64,000 nucleotides of DNA from Pseudomonas asiatica (GCF_040214835.1 NZ_CP157874.1:2298001-2362000), one strand, 5' to 3'. Shown: positions 17,352 through 26,370, counted from the first letter of the stretch. The notes: generated by a model not told the origin, from the letters alone. Program-made: numbers and translations.

Positions 17352-17473
17352 GACCTGTAGGAGCGGCCTTGTGTCGCGACAGGGCTGCAAAGCAGCCCCA
17401 GGGTTTCAGCACGGATGCACAAATTGCCGGGGCTGCTTTGCAGCCCTGTCGCGACACAAGGCCGCTCCTACAA
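17352..17473. repeat. Inverted REP pair (GTGTCGCGAC type)
   Basis: TAGGAGCGGCCTTGTGTCGC and its inverted copy flank GGGCTGC...GCAGCCC hairpins, directly after the aldehyde dehydrogenase gene. It is likely to end that transcript. Confidence 0.88.
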
Positions 17474-17600
17474 GGGCCAGTGCTGGCTAGAGGAGCCATG
17501 CAAGACTAAATTTCTTCTCTAGCCCGGCAAAAAGCCCGTCCGCCCTCTACACTGCTGCGGGTATCAGCCAAGGCAATGTGCCATACATGGAGTACCTGGG

Positions 17601-20486
17601 ATGGGCTGCGTGTCGAATGGTCGTGCTGCTGGCAACGCCGGACGTGGCATTTCACTGCAGTGGCTGGTGGCACTCGCCATCGTGCTGGGCATGTTGCTGC
17701 TCGGCGCCGCCCTGGCCTGGCAGGGCTATCACGGCATTCGCCAGACCTTGGTGGCCGCAGCGGGTGATTCTGCCCAGCAAATTGGCAAGACCATCGACGA
17801 GCGCGCCCGGCGCCTGATCGACCCGGTGCACAGCAGTATCCGCCTGCTCGCCCACAACCCGGCCGCGCAAACCCCGGCGCAGCGCCTGGAACGCTTGCCG
17901 CAACTGGTCGAGACGCTGGACGCCAACCGCATGCTCAGTGCTGCCTACATGGGTTACCCCAGTGGTGAGTTCCTGCTGGTGCGCCGCTTGCGCGACCCGC
18001 AGTTGCTGCAGCGTTTCGCCGCGCCGCCGGGCACTGTGTTCCTGGTGCAGAGTGTCAGCCGTGAGGGCGGGGCGGTGCAGGGTGAATGGCGCTTCTACGA
18101 CCACGCGCTGAACCTGCTGCAGGCCCAGGCCAAGCCCGAATACCGCTACGACCCGCGCACGCGCCCGTGGTTTGTCGAAGCCAGCGCCCAACCCACCACC
18201 GTGCTGACCCACCCCTATGTGTTCTACACCACCCGCGAGATCGGCCTGACCATGGCCCAGCGCAGCGTCGACGGCGGGGCGGTTATCGGCATGGACGTTT
18301 CGGTCGATGACCTGGCCAGCGAGACCCAAGGCCTGCGCATGACCCCCGGCACCGAGATCGTCGTGGTCGACGACCAGGGCAGCGTGGTGGCCTACCCGGA
18401 CTTGCAGCGGGTAATCGTGCACGAAGGGCAGGCCGTGCGCCTGTCGCGCATCGGCGAACTGGGCATCCCCAGCCTGGAGCACCTTTACGCCGACCTGCCG
18501 CAAGGCACCCGCCCGCAGCCTTATCAGGTGGACGGCCAGACCTGGTATGGCATGCGTGTGCCACTGACCAACCTGGCCGGGCAGGACCTGCAGGTGCTGA
18601 TTGCCGTGCCAGGCCATGAGTTGCTGGCCGGTGCACGCAAGGTACTGCTCGAACAGTTGCTCTGGACCGCCGCCCTGATAACCGTGCTGCTGGTGCTCGG
18701 TGGTGTGCTCGGCCGGCGCATCGGCCGCCCGTTGCGGTTGCTGGCCGAACAGCTGCAAGGCGTGGCGGGTTTTGATTTCAGCCGCGAAGTCGGGGTGCGC
18801 TCGCGGGTGTCCGAGGTGCGTGAACTGAGCCGCGTGCTCAGCCGCATGTCCGGCACCATCCGCAGCTTCCAGGCGATTACCCTCACGCTCAGCCGCGAGC
18901 GCGACCTGGAGCGCATGCTCGACGGTGTGTTGACCCATCTGGTGGAAGCCGCCGGGGTCAATGCCGGCGTGGTGTACCTGTTCGATGCCGAACATGCCTT
19001 GCTGCGCCTGGCCGCGGCCTGCCGTGGCGAGCAGTACCCTGGCGAGCTGGCCGTGGATGAGACTGCCCAGCAGCACCTGGCCACGGCGGTGACCCAGGCC
19101 CTCGGCCTGCATGAGGGCAGCATGGCCTTGGTGTTGAATGACCGTAGCCAGGCGTTGCTGGGCATCCTGGTCCTGCAACTGGGCGATGGGTCTGTACACG
19201 AGCAGACAGGCCAGCCGTTCCGCAGCTTTGTTGCCGAACTGTCCGGGGTGGTGGCGGTGGCCATCGAGACGCGTCAGCTGGTCGAAGCCCAGCAACGCCT
19301 GCTGGATGCCATGATCAAGCTGCTGGCCGATGCCATCGATGCCAAGAGCCCCTATACCGGCGGCCATTGCGAGCGGGTGCCACAACTGGCGCAGATGCTG
19401 CTGGACCAGGCGGTGGCGGCCGAAACCGGCCCGTACGCCAGCTTCAGCATGACCGCGGCTGAACGCTACGAATTCCACGTGGCGGCCTGGCTGCACGACT
19501 GCGGCAAGGTCACCAGCCCCGAGTATGTGGTGGACAAGGCGACCAAGCTGGAAACCTTGTACAACCGTATCCACGAGGTACGCATGCGTTTCGAGGTGCT
19601 CTGGCGGGATGCCGAGCTGGCCTATTGGCAAGGCCTGGCCAGCGGTGGCGACCAGCAGGCGCTGCAAGCCACCCTGGCGCGCAGCCAGGCGCAGCTGCAG
19701 GACGACTTCGCCTTCGTCGCCCAGGCCAACATCGGCGGCGAGTTCATGCAGGACGCCGACATCGAGCGCCTGCAGCAGATTGGCCAGCGCCGCTGGCAGC
19801 GCCATTTCGACAACCGCCTGGGCATCTCCCGTGATGAGGTGGAGCGCTTTGCCGATGTGCCTGCGCCTGCGCTACCGGTTGACGAACCACTGCTGGCCGA
19901 CCGCCCTGAGCATTGCGTGCCCTGGGGCCCGCGCAAGCCCCCGGTGGCCAAGGGCGACCCGCGCAACCGCTGGGGCTTCGACATGCGCTTGCCGGCCTAC
20001 GCCAGCAATCATGGCGAGTTGTACAACCTGGCGATCCGCCGCGGCACGCTGAATGATGAGGAACGCTTCAAGATCAACGAACACATCGTGCAGACCATCA
20101 TCATGCTCAGTTCCTTGCCGTTCCCCCGCCAGCTCAAGCGGGTACCGGACATCGCCGGCAACCACCACGAGAAAATGGACGGCAGCGGCTACCCGCGCCG
20201 GCTGGGCGAGCAGGACCTGGGCATTGCCGAGCGGGTGATGGCGATTGCCGACATCTTCGAGGCGCTGACCGCGGCCGACCGGCCCTACAAGGCGCCGAAG
20301 ACCGTGTCCGAGTCGGTGAAGATCCTGGTGGGCATGGCCCGTGGCGGGCACATCGACGGCCAGCTGCTGGAGCTGTTCCTCAGCAGCGGGGTGTACCGCC
20401 AGTATGCCGAGCGGTTCCTGCGTGCCGAGCAGATCGACGATGTGGATGTGGCGTACTGGCTGGGGCAGATGCGTTGCCCGGCTTGA
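17601..20486 (+). CDS. Membrane HD-GYP signalling protein (Cache-HAMP-GAF-HD-GYP)
   Basis: A 961-residue inner-membrane protein. Segments in order: transmembrane helix at about 18-40, periplasmic double-Cache sensor to about 345, second helix at about 350-372, HAMP linker, GAF-like domain at about 430-570, then HD-GYP. The metal HD pair is at 632-633 (WLHDCGK); HHE is at 855-857 and GYP at 863-865. HD-GYP proteins hydrolyse cyclic di-GMP or related dinucleotides. The HD-to-GYP distance is about 220 residues, far longer than usual, because of an inserted helical region. GGAG precedes the ATG. The gene is unlinked to an operon; it could lower c-di-GMP that feeds the cellulose genes further on, but this is inferred. 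Confidence 0.87.
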   Translation: MGCVSNGRAAGNAGRGISLQWLVALAIVLGMLLLGAALAWQGYHGIRQTLVAAAGDSAQQIGKTIDERARRLIDPVHSSIRLLAHNPAAQTPAQRLERLPQLVETLDANRMLSAAYMGYPSGEFLLVRRLRDPQLLQRFAAPPGTVFLVQSVSREGGAVQGEWRFYDHALNLLQAQAKPEYRYDPRTRPWFVEASAQPTTVLTHPYVFYTTREIGLTMAQRSVDGGAVIGMDVSVDDLASETQGLRMTPGTEIVVVDDQGSVVAYPDLQRVIVHEGQAVRLSRIGELGIPSLEHLYADLPQGTRPQPYQVDGQTWYGMRVPLTNLAGQDLQVLIAVPGHELLAGARKVLLEQLLWTAALITVLLVLGGVLGRRIGRPLRLLAEQLQGVAGFDFSREVGVRSRVSEVRELSRVLSRMSGTIRSFQAITLTLSRERDLERMLDGVLTHLVEAAGVNAGVVYLFDAEHALLRLAAACRGEQYPGELAVDETAQQHLATAVTQALGLHEGSMALVLNDRSQALLGILVLQLGDGSVHEQTGQPFRSFVAELSGVVAVAIETRQLVEAQQRLLDAMIKLLADAIDAKSPYTGGHCERVPQLAQMLLDQAVAAETGPYASFSMTAAERYEFHVAAWLHDCGKVTSPEYVVDKATKLETLYNRIHEVRMRFEVLWRDAELAYWQGLASGGDQQALQATLARSQAQLQDDFAFVAQANIGGEFMQDADIERLQQIGQRRWQRHFDNRLGISRDEVERFADVPAPALPVDEPLLADRPEHCVPWGPRKPPVAKGDPRNRWGFDMRLPAYASNHGELYNLAIRRGTLNDEERFKINEHIVQTIIMLSSLPFPRQLKRVPDIAGNHHEKMDGSGYPRRLGEQDLGIAERVMAIADIFEALTAADRPYKAPKTVSESVKILVGMARGGHIDGQLLELFLSSGVYRQYAERFLRAEQIDDVDVAYWLGQMRCPA

Positions 20487-20787
20487 ACGAAAAATCAGAT
20501 TTAGGCCCTTCCTTGTAGGCCATTTCCCAAAGATACTCACGCCGCCTGTTTCCCGTTGCGGCCGCTTTGGCAGCGCTCTAGTCTCAGCGGGTCGCTGCAC
20601 ATCAGCGATCGGCTTTGACAGGCCGCTTCGGGTTGATCGCATGGCTGAGGTTTCAATGGCAGCTGTGCGTAGGGCACGTTCGCGTGCGCCGGTAACTGAT
20701 CAACTCCGCCGGTCTGTCAACCTACGTACAGTTGCCGCCCTCCCGTTTGACAGCAGGTGTGTGGTAGCTCCATCAAGGAGTTGATTC
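20487..20787. other. Gene-free leader region before a decayed small gene
   Basis: No convincing gene. A short frame at 20641-20784 (47 codons, Arg-rich) ends 3 nt before the ATG at 20788, so it could be a coupled leader peptide or chance. AAGGAG at 20774-20779 serves that ATG. No promoter could be assigned with confidence. Confidence 0.4.
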
Positions 20788-20898
20788 ATGCTGAAAGTTG
20801 TCCCCGATCCACCCCACATCCCCCCATTCCTTGGAAGACACCTTGATCCAGATGCAGATGCCCGATGGGCGCAGCACTTTGCATTAAGGCTTTATTGA
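20788..20898 (+). pseudogene. Decayed small DUF3077/DUF6124-like gene
   Basis: A good ribosome site (AAGGAG) and ATG open a frame reading MLKVVPDPPHI..., the start I recall for a family of small P. putida proteins of roughly 80-100 residues. It stops after 36 codons. In the +1 frame from 20831, LEDTLIQ followed by MQMP appears, which looks like the family's early and late segments joined. One base of shift plus loss of the middle would explain this. The intact family member is expected to lack the shift. The identification rests on memory of the family start, so it is tentative. An intact DUF3077 gene follows at 21045. Confidence 0.5.
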
Positions 20899-20913
20899 TT
20901 TGTCGCCAAGGCT

Positions 20914-21008
20914 GGCCTCTTCGCGGGTGAACCCGCTCCCACAGGATCACCACAGACTTCAAGACTTGCACAGTACCTGTGGGAGCGGGTTTACCCGCGA
21001 AAGGGCCG
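20914..21008. repeat. Inverted REP pair
   Basis: GGCCTCTTCGCGGGTGAACC and its inverted partner lie between the decayed gene and the DUF3077 gene. Confidence 0.88.
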
Positions 21009-21044
21009 GCTCAGGCACTCGAGATATTTCAGGGGGATTGAATA

Positions 21045-21308
21045 ATGACCACAGAAGACACCCAATTCACCGTCGGCAAGACCACCTTCTACCAAGGTGA
21101 AAACGGCACCCATCCACTGTTCCGCATCGAGCCCGGCATCCCCTGCCGCGATGCCCGCGAGCAGTCCTCGGAGTTGATGGGCTATGTCCGCGAACTGACC
21201 ATTACCGGCCTGATGGATGAGAAACCGATGATGATCTGGGCCGCCCATTACCTGAGCGCGATGGCCAAGGCGCTGATGGATGATGCCGAGCTGGGCATGA
21301 CGCACTGA
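21045..21308 (+). CDS. DUF3077 domain-containing small protein
   Basis: An 87-residue protein of the DUF3077 family, common and multicopy in P. putida. Features seen are FRIEPGIPCRDAREQSSELM and IWAAHYLSAMAKALMDDAE, an amphipathic helical stretch. It has no signal peptide, no membrane segment and no cysteines beyond the family one. GGGG lies upstream of the ATG. Function is unknown for the family. It stands alone between two REP pairs, next to the remnant of what may be a related small gene. Confidence 0.8.
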   Translation: MTTEDTQFTVGKTTFYQGENGTHPLFRIEPGIPCRDAREQSSELMGYVRELTITGLMDEKPMMIWAAHYLSAMAKALMDDAELGMTH

Positions 21309-21330
21309 GGTATCGCAGGCAGGCGCGGTT

Positions 21331-21453
21331 TCCTGTAGGAGCGGCCTTGTGTCGCTAAAGGGCCGCAAAGCGGCCCCGGCGTTTTTGCGGTGATGCACAG
21401 ATCGTTGGGGGCGCTTCGCACCCCTTTCGCGACACAAGGCCGCTCCTACAGGA
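21331..21453. repeat. Inverted REP pair (GTGTCGC type)
   Basis: CCTGTAGGAGCGGCCTTGTG faces its reverse complement, with GGGCCGC-AAA-GCGGCCC and GGGGGCGC...GCACCCC stems between. It separates the convergent DUF3077 and flavoprotein genes. Confidence 0.9.
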
Positions 21454-21502
21454 ATCGCGCCGTCCATGAGGAACAGGGCACGGCCATCAGTGATCGCTCA
21501 CC

Positions 21503-23215
21503 TCATTCATACTCCTGCGCCCCGGCAATATGCCGCCCGGCCACATAGCCAAAGGTCAGCGCCGGGCCCAGGTTGATGCCACCCGACGGATACCAGCCGC
21601 CAAACACGCTGGCCATGTCGGTACCCGCCGCATACAGGCCAGCAATCGGCTGCCCAGCTGCATCCAGCACCCGGGCATTCCCGTCGGTGCGCAACCCGGC
21701 GAAGGTGCCAAAGCAGCCGGGCTGCACCTTCACCGCATAGAACGGCCCATGCTCGATGGGCGCCACGCAAGGGTTTGGCCCCTTGTGCTGCGGGTCACCC
21801 TGCTTGCGGTTGAACGGTGTGGAACCACGGCCGAACGCCGGGTCCTGGCCGTTGCGGGCATGGTTGTTGAAGTCGCTGACCGTGGCGCGCAACCCTACCG
21901 GGTCGATGCCGCAGGCCTCGGCCAGCTGCTCGAGGGTGGCACCCTGCTTGAGATAGCCGCTGCGCACGTGCGGCCACACCGGCAGCGGCGCCGGGCGGGC
22001 GTGGCCCAGGCCGTAGCGGCGCAGGAAGCGGTGGTCGCAGACCAGCCACGAACACACCTCTTCGCCCTGCGGCACCGCCGCGACCATCGCTGACACATAG
22101 TCGTAATAGCCATGCGCTTCGTTGACGAAACGCTTGCCGTCGGCCAACACGCCGATGATGCCCGGTTTGCCGCGTTCGATGATGTGCGGGAAGTGGCCGA
22201 CACTGCCGTCGCGGTGCGGCACTCGCGAAACCGGCGCCCAGGCCACCGGCGACTTCAGGTCGGTGGCGACCACACCGCCGGCCGATTCGCCCAGGCGCAG
22301 GCCGTCGCCCGAACAACCCTTGGGGGGCAGGGCCAGGTTGTCGTGGCCGCTGGCATCGCGCGGGAACAGTTGCCGACGGCGGGCATTGTCGTTGGGGAAA
22401 CCACCCGCCGCGAGTACCACGGCCTTGGCACGGATCAGTTGCTCGCCCTGCGGTGTAGCCACCAGCGCCCCCCGCACCTGGCCATCCTCGACCAGCAGGC
22501 GTTTGGCCGGTGCCGACTCCTGCAGGCGCACGCCCAGGTCCTGCGCCGACCTGGCCAGGCGGGCCACCAGCGCTACGCCGTTGACCAGGTGCATCGCCCG
22601 GCCATACCGGGCCAGGTGGTACAGGTGGCGGCCAAAGCGTTTGCACACGTGCAGCAAGGCCTTGGGCGAGCGGGTCATGTTGAGGAACGCGGCAAGGTCG
22701 ACACCCGCCATTATCGGCATGCCCATGAACGAAGTTTCGCGCATGGTCTTGCGCAGGCGTGGCAGCAGCGCACCGACCTCGCGGGCGTCATAGGGCGCGG
22801 CAATCACCTGGTGCCCGCCCTGGGCCGCGCCCGGTGTGTCGTCATGCATGTCGGGGATGCCGTTGCCGTCGGCAAACTGCAGCGCCGTGTGCTTTTCGAA
22901 AAACGCCACCATGTGCGGACAGGCTTCGAGAAAGGCGTCGACGCGTTCGGCGTTGTAATACGCCCCCAGTTCATTGCGCAGGTAGGTACGCGGCTGCTCG
23001 ATGTCTTCCTCGATACCGGCCCGGCGTGCCAGCGGGTTGCGCGGCACCCAGGCCCAGCCGCCGGACCAGGCGGTGGCGCCGCCGAACACTGGCTCCTTTT
23101 CCACCACGATCACCTTCTGCCCGTGCCAGGCAGCCGTCACGGCCGCAGCCAGCCCGGCGGCACCAGAACCTATGACCAGTACATCGCATTCGGTTTCGTA
23201 GGGAGCGGAAGGCAT
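21503..23215 (-). CDS. FAD-dependent dehydrogenase, fumarate-reductase/ketosteroid-dehydrogenase superfamily (paralogue 1)
   Basis: A 570-residue cytoplasmic flavoprotein. The FAD dinucleotide motif VIGSGAAGLAAAV is near residue 14, GGATAWSGGWAW follows, and the C-terminal FAD-closing segment reads GGWYPSGGINLGPALTFGYV. This layout fits FAD enzymes that add or remove hydrogens beside a carbonyl or carboxylate, such as 3-ketosteroid dehydrogenase, fumarate reductase flavoprotein and tricarballylate dehydrogenase. No heme or flavin-transfer domain is present. It is divergent from an IclR regulator, with a perfect palindrome about 22 nt upstream of the start. Two paralogues lie at 27.9 and 30 kb; this one is closest to the copy at 27.9 kb. 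The substrate is unknown. Confidence 0.83.
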   Translation of the reverse strand: MPSAPYETECDVLVIGSGAAGLAAAVTAAWHGQKVIVVEKEPVFGGATAWSGGWAWVPRNPLARRAGIEEDIEQPRTYLRNELGAYYNAERVDAFLEACPHMVAFFEKHTALQFADGNGIPDMHDDTPGAAQGGHQVIAAPYDAREVGALLPRLRKTMRETSFMGMPIMAGVDLAAFLNMTRSPKALLHVCKRFGRHLYHLARYGRAMHLVNGVALVARLARSAQDLGVRLQESAPAKRLLVEDGQVRGALVATPQGEQLIRAKAVVLAAGGFPNDNARRRQLFPRDASGHDNLALPPKGCSGDGLRLGESAGGVVATDLKSPVAWAPVSRVPHRDGSVGHFPHIIERGKPGIIGVLADGKRFVNEAHGYYDYVSAMVAAVPQGEEVCSWLVCDHRFLRRYGLGHARPAPLPVWPHVRSGYLKQGATLEQLAEACGIDPVGLRATVSDFNNHARNGQDPAFGRGSTPFNRKQGDPQHKGPNPCVAPIEHGPFYAVKVQPGCFGTFAGLRTDGNARVLDAAGQPIAGLYAAGTDMASVFGGWYPSGGINLGPALTFGYVAGRHIAGAQEYE

Positions 23216-23237
23216 TGCGGGATTCCTGTATTGTTAT

Positions 23238-23252
23238 TGGAACAAGGTTCCA
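23238..23252 (-). promoter_or_regulatory. Candidate IclR operator site 1
   Basis: Perfect palindrome TGGAAC-AAG-GTTCCA just upstream of the flavoprotein gene, in the divergent region with the IclR gene. Related sites recur at 24242 and 24276. Confidence 0.6.
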
Positions 23253-23409
23253 CATTCTTATTGGCAGCGAATCGGCCTGCAAGGGTGTGGCGGCCCTGCC
23301 GGGCAAGTAATGGGCGATAACCGGACAGTTCGTGTCGCGCTGGCTGCAGCGGCTATCGGCGGTATGGAATCATCTTCTAGAATTCGCAAAAATTTCAGGG
23401 ACCTGTGTC

Positions 23410-24186
23410 ATGGCTGGTAGTCAGATCGAACGCGCCTTCAGTCTTGTAGAAAGCCTTACCGGTGAACCGCAAGGGCTGCCGTTGCAAACCCTGGCCGAGC
23501 GCCTGGACATCCCCAAGAGCGCCACCCATCGCATGCTCACCGAGCTGGTGCGGCTGGGCTATGTGCGGCAGAACCGGGACAACAGCCGCTACCAGCTGTC
23601 GGCCAAGCTGGTGGCGCTGGGCTTCCGTTATCTTGCCAGCAGCGGTGCCGACATCATTCAGCCGATTCTCGACCGCCTGGCCCAGGACAGCGGCGAACTG
23701 GTGCGCCTTGGCGTGATCGACGGTGCTCGCCAGACCTGGATCGCCAAGTCCCAGGGCGCCCGCTCCGGGCTGCGCTACGACCCGGACATGGGCCGCGACG
23801 CACCGCTGTTCTATACCGCGTCCGGGCATGCCTGGCTGGCCAGCCTGGACGATGAGCAGGCGCTGCAGATGGTATTGCGCCAGGGCATTGCCGACCCGGC
23901 GCAGTTCGGCCCGAATGCACCACGCTCCACCGACGAGTTGCTCACCTACCTGCGCCGCGCTCGCGAGCGCGGTTATGCCTGGGTCGAGGAAACCTCGGCC
24001 ATTGGCACCTCGGCCCTGGCTGCGGTGGTGCGCCGCCCGCAAAGTGACGAGGTGATCGGTGTGCTGAGCATCGCCGGGCCCAGTGCGCGCCTGGCGCAAA
24101 GCCGCATGGCAGAACTGGCGCCGCTGTTGCTGGCGGCGGCAGAGGAACTGTCGGCGGCCAGCCGGGCCAGTGAGTTGTTCGCTTGA
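23410..24186 (+). CDS. IclR family transcriptional regulator (A)
   Basis: A 258-residue regulator. The N-terminal winged helix is seen in LPLQTLAERLDIPKSATHRM (about residues 20-40), and the C-terminal effector domain carries the IclR block YTASGHAWLASL and the GVLSIAGPSARL end. The ATG at 23410 follows AGGGAC; the open frame extends upstream but lacks family features. It lies between two targets: the divergent flavoprotein gene and the downstream oxidoreductase/isomerase pair. Near-identical palindromes stand in front of both, so it probably controls both units. Confidence 0.87.
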   Translation: MAGSQIERAFSLVESLTGEPQGLPLQTLAERLDIPKSATHRMLTELVRLGYVRQNRDNSRYQLSAKLVALGFRYLASSGADIIQPILDRLAQDSGELVRLGVIDGARQTWIAKSQGARSGLRYDPDMGRDAPLFYTASGHAWLASLDDEQALQMVLRQGIADPAQFGPNAPRSTDELLTYLRRARERGYAWVEETSAIGTSALAAVVRRPQSDEVIGVLSIAGPSARLAQSRMAELAPLLLAAAEELSAASRASELFA

Positions 24187-24241
24187 AGGTGCATTTCCGG
24201 TCGATTACCGCACACTCTGTCCTGCGGCTTCTTCTTAAAAG

Positions 24242-24290
24242 CTGAACCTGGTTCTAAATTGTCGAATGTGGATTGTGGAATCAGATTCCG
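24242..24290 (+). promoter_or_regulatory. Candidate IclR operator sites 2 and 3
   Basis: Site 2 is CTGAAC-CTG-GTTCTA (24242-24256). Site 3 is TGGAAT-CAG-ATTCCG (24276-24290). Both share the spacing and core of site 1 at 23238, and both stand before the Gfo/Idh/MocA gene. Confidence 0.6.
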
Positions 24291-24326
24291 GAATCCGCAT
24301 GACAACAATGACAAGAGGACAGGCTG

Positions 24327-25379
24327 TTGAACGCACCCCTTCGTATTGCCTTGATCGGCGCCGGCAGCATGGGCCGCCAGCATTACCAGCATTTGCTGAA
24401 TGTGCCGCAGGCCCAGCTGTGCGCTGTGGCCGACCCGGGCCCGCAGGCCGAGGCCTTTGCCGCCGAATGCGGCGTGCCCTGTTTTGCCGACCACCGCCAG
24501 ATGCTGGAGCACGCGCGCCCCGAGGCAGTGATCGTCGCCAACCCGAACAACCTGCATGTCGCCACCGCCCTGGGCTGCGTCGAGGCCGGTGTACCGGTGC
24601 TGGTCGAAAAACCGGTGGGCGTGCACCTGGATGAAGTCCGCGCGCTGGTGGAAGCCTCGCGCCGCCACGATGTGCCGGTGCTGGTCGGCCATCACCGCCG
24701 GCATAACCCGCTGATCGCCAAGGCTCACCAGGTGATTGCCGACGGCAAGCTGGGCCGACTGATCAACGTCACCGCGCTGTGGCAGTTGCAAAAGCCCGAC
24801 AGCTATTTCGACACCCCCTGGCGCCGCGAGCCGGGCGCTGGCTTCCTGCTGACCAACCTGATCCATGACCTCGACCTGCTGCGCCACCTGTGCGGCGAGG
24901 TGGTACAGGTGCAGGCATTCACCCGCAACGATGTGCGCGGTTTTGCCAACGAGGACAGCGCCGCGGTGCTACTGCAGTTCGCCAATGGAGCATTGGGCAG
25001 CCTGACTGGCTCCGACGCGGTGGCCGCGCCGTGGAGCTGGGAGCTGGACTCCGGCGAAAGCCCGGTCTACCCGCGCCAGGATGGCCAACCGTGCTACCTG
25101 CTGGCCGGCACCCAGGGGGCCCTGAGCATTCCGCAACTCAAGCGCTGGCACTACGCCGAGGTCGGGTCGGGCTGGCACACGCCGTTGTTGCAGAGCGAGG
25201 AAAGCATCCCCGCCGGCGAGGCATTGACCTTGCAGTTGCAACACTTCGTGCGGGTTGCCCGGGGTGAGCAGGCGCCACTGATCGATGCCGCCGATGGTGG
25301 CCGTACCCTGGCGCTGATCGAGGCGATCCGCCAGGCCGCGGAAACTGGCCGGGCCTGTGCGCCCGAGCACATTGCTTGA
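24327..25379 (+). CDS. Gfo/Idh/MocA family NAD(P)-dependent oxidoreductase
   Basis: A 350-residue dehydrogenase. The Rossmann motif is IALIGAGSMGRQHY at about residues 6-19, followed by the family motif VLVEKPVG, whose Lys contacts substrate and cofactor, and by LIHDLDLLRHL with the conserved Asp-His region. The start is TTG at 24327, preceded by AGAGGA; the next in-frame ATG (24369) would cut away the Rossmann glycines. Members oxidise or epimerise hydroxyl groups on sugars, inositols and other polyols. It is followed closely by a TIM-barrel isomerase, a common pairing in polyol catabolism. Putative IclR sites lie in its leader. Confidence 0.88.
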   Translation: MNAPLRIALIGAGSMGRQHYQHLLNVPQAQLCAVADPGPQAEAFAAECGVPCFADHRQMLEHARPEAVIVANPNNLHVATALGCVEAGVPVLVEKPVGVHLDEVRALVEASRRHDVPVLVGHHRRHNPLIAKAHQVIADGKLGRLINVTALWQLQKPDSYFDTPWRREPGAGFLLTNLIHDLDLLRHLCGEVVQVQAFTRNDVRGFANEDSAAVLLQFANGALGSLTGSDAVAAPWSWELDSGESPVYPRQDGQPCYLLAGTQGALSIPQLKRWHYAEVGSGWHTPLLQSEESIPAGEALTLQLQHFVRVARGEQAPLIDAADGGRTLALIEAIRQAAETGRACAPEHIA

Positions 25380-25396
25380 ATTGTCGGGTGACGATA

Positions 25397-26212
25397 ATGA
25401 CTGAACGAATTTTCTCCCTGGCGGCCCTGACGGTACTCGAGCTGTCCCCGCCGGACATGGTCGAGGCAGCAGCCCGCGCCGGTTACAGCCACGTTGGCCT
25501 GCGCCTGGTGCCCGCCACCGAGCAGGAGCAGCATTTCCCGCTGGTGGCCGATGCCGGCCTGCGCCGGCAGACCCAGGCGCGCCTGCGCGATACGGGCATC
25601 AAGGTGCTCGACCTGGAGATCCTGAGGCTTAAGCCGGAAACCTGTGTCGCCGATTTCGAGCCGATCCTGGCGGTGGGCGCCGAGCTGGGCGGCACGGAGC
25701 TGCTGGTGGCTGGCAACGACCCGGATGAAGCGCGGCTGACCGAGCGCTTTGCTGCGTTGTGTGACCTGGCGGCGGGGTATGGCATTCATCCGCACCTGGA
25801 GTTCATGCCCTGGACTGATGTGCGTGACCTGCGCCAGGCCATGCGGGTGGTGGCCAACGCCGACCGCGCCAATGGCTGTGTGCTGGTGGATGCCTTCCAC
25901 TTCAACCGCTCCGGTTCTTCGCTGGACGATCTGGCGCAACTGGCACCGCAGCGCATGCGCTATGCCCAGCTGTGCGACGTTGCCGGCCCGGTGCCGGCCG
26001 AGATGGACGAGATCCTGCGCCAGGCACGCAACGAGCGGCGCTTCCCGGGCGAGGGCGATGCCGATCTGGTCGGCCTGCTGCGCGGTTTGCCGCCAAGTGT
26101 GCCGTTGAGCCTGGAGATCCCCACACGGCAGTTGCTGGAACAGGGCATGAGCGGCGAACAGCGTGCGCGCATGGCGCTGGAGAAGGCCATGGCAGTGTTG
26201 GCCAGAGTCTGA
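25397..26212 (+). CDS. Sugar phosphate isomerase/epimerase family TIM-barrel protein
   Basis: A 271-residue protein of the xylose-isomerase-like / AP-endonuclease-2 TIM-barrel fold. Metal-binding acidic residues are seen in HLEFMPWTD, LVDAFHFNRSG and PLSLEIPTRQ. Relatives include inosose dehydratases, hydroxypyruvate isomerases and 3-dehydroshikimate dehydratases. A shikimate-dehydrogenase-like gene lies 5.5 kb away, so a dehydroshikimate-type dehydratase role is one option. The ATG at 25397 is preferred over the TTG at 25376, which overlaps the previous gene. The spacing to the Gfo/Idh/MocA gene is 17 nt, so they form one transcript. Confidence 0.82.
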   Translation: MTERIFSLAALTVLELSPPDMVEAAARAGYSHVGLRLVPATEQEQHFPLVADAGLRRQTQARLRDTGIKVLDLEILRLKPETCVADFEPILAVGAELGGTELLVAGNDPDEARLTERFAALCDLAAGYGIHPHLEFMPWTDVRDLRQAMRVVANADRANGCVLVDAFHFNRSGSSLDDLAQLAPQRMRYAQLCDVAGPVPAEMDEILRQARNERRFPGEGDADLVGLLRGLPPSVPLSLEIPTRQLLEQGMSGEQRARMALEKAMAVLARV

Positions 26213-26250
26213 TTGACAGCGCGCGGCGCATGGCACGGGCTACCGCCCGT

Positions 26251-26335
26251 GTTCGCGGGCACGCCCGCTCCCACAGGTACAGCGACAACCTCGAGAGCAA
26301 CGCTGTACCTGTGGGAGCTGGCTTGCCGGCGATGA
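26251..26335. repeat. Inverted REP pair
   Basis: GTTCGCGGGCACGCCCGCTC and a diverged inverted partner (GTGGGAGCTGGCTTGCCGGC) separate the convergent isomerase and permease genes. Confidence 0.75.
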
Positions 26336-26370
26336 GGCCGGGCAGGCAAATTACTGTTTGCTGACTGGCC

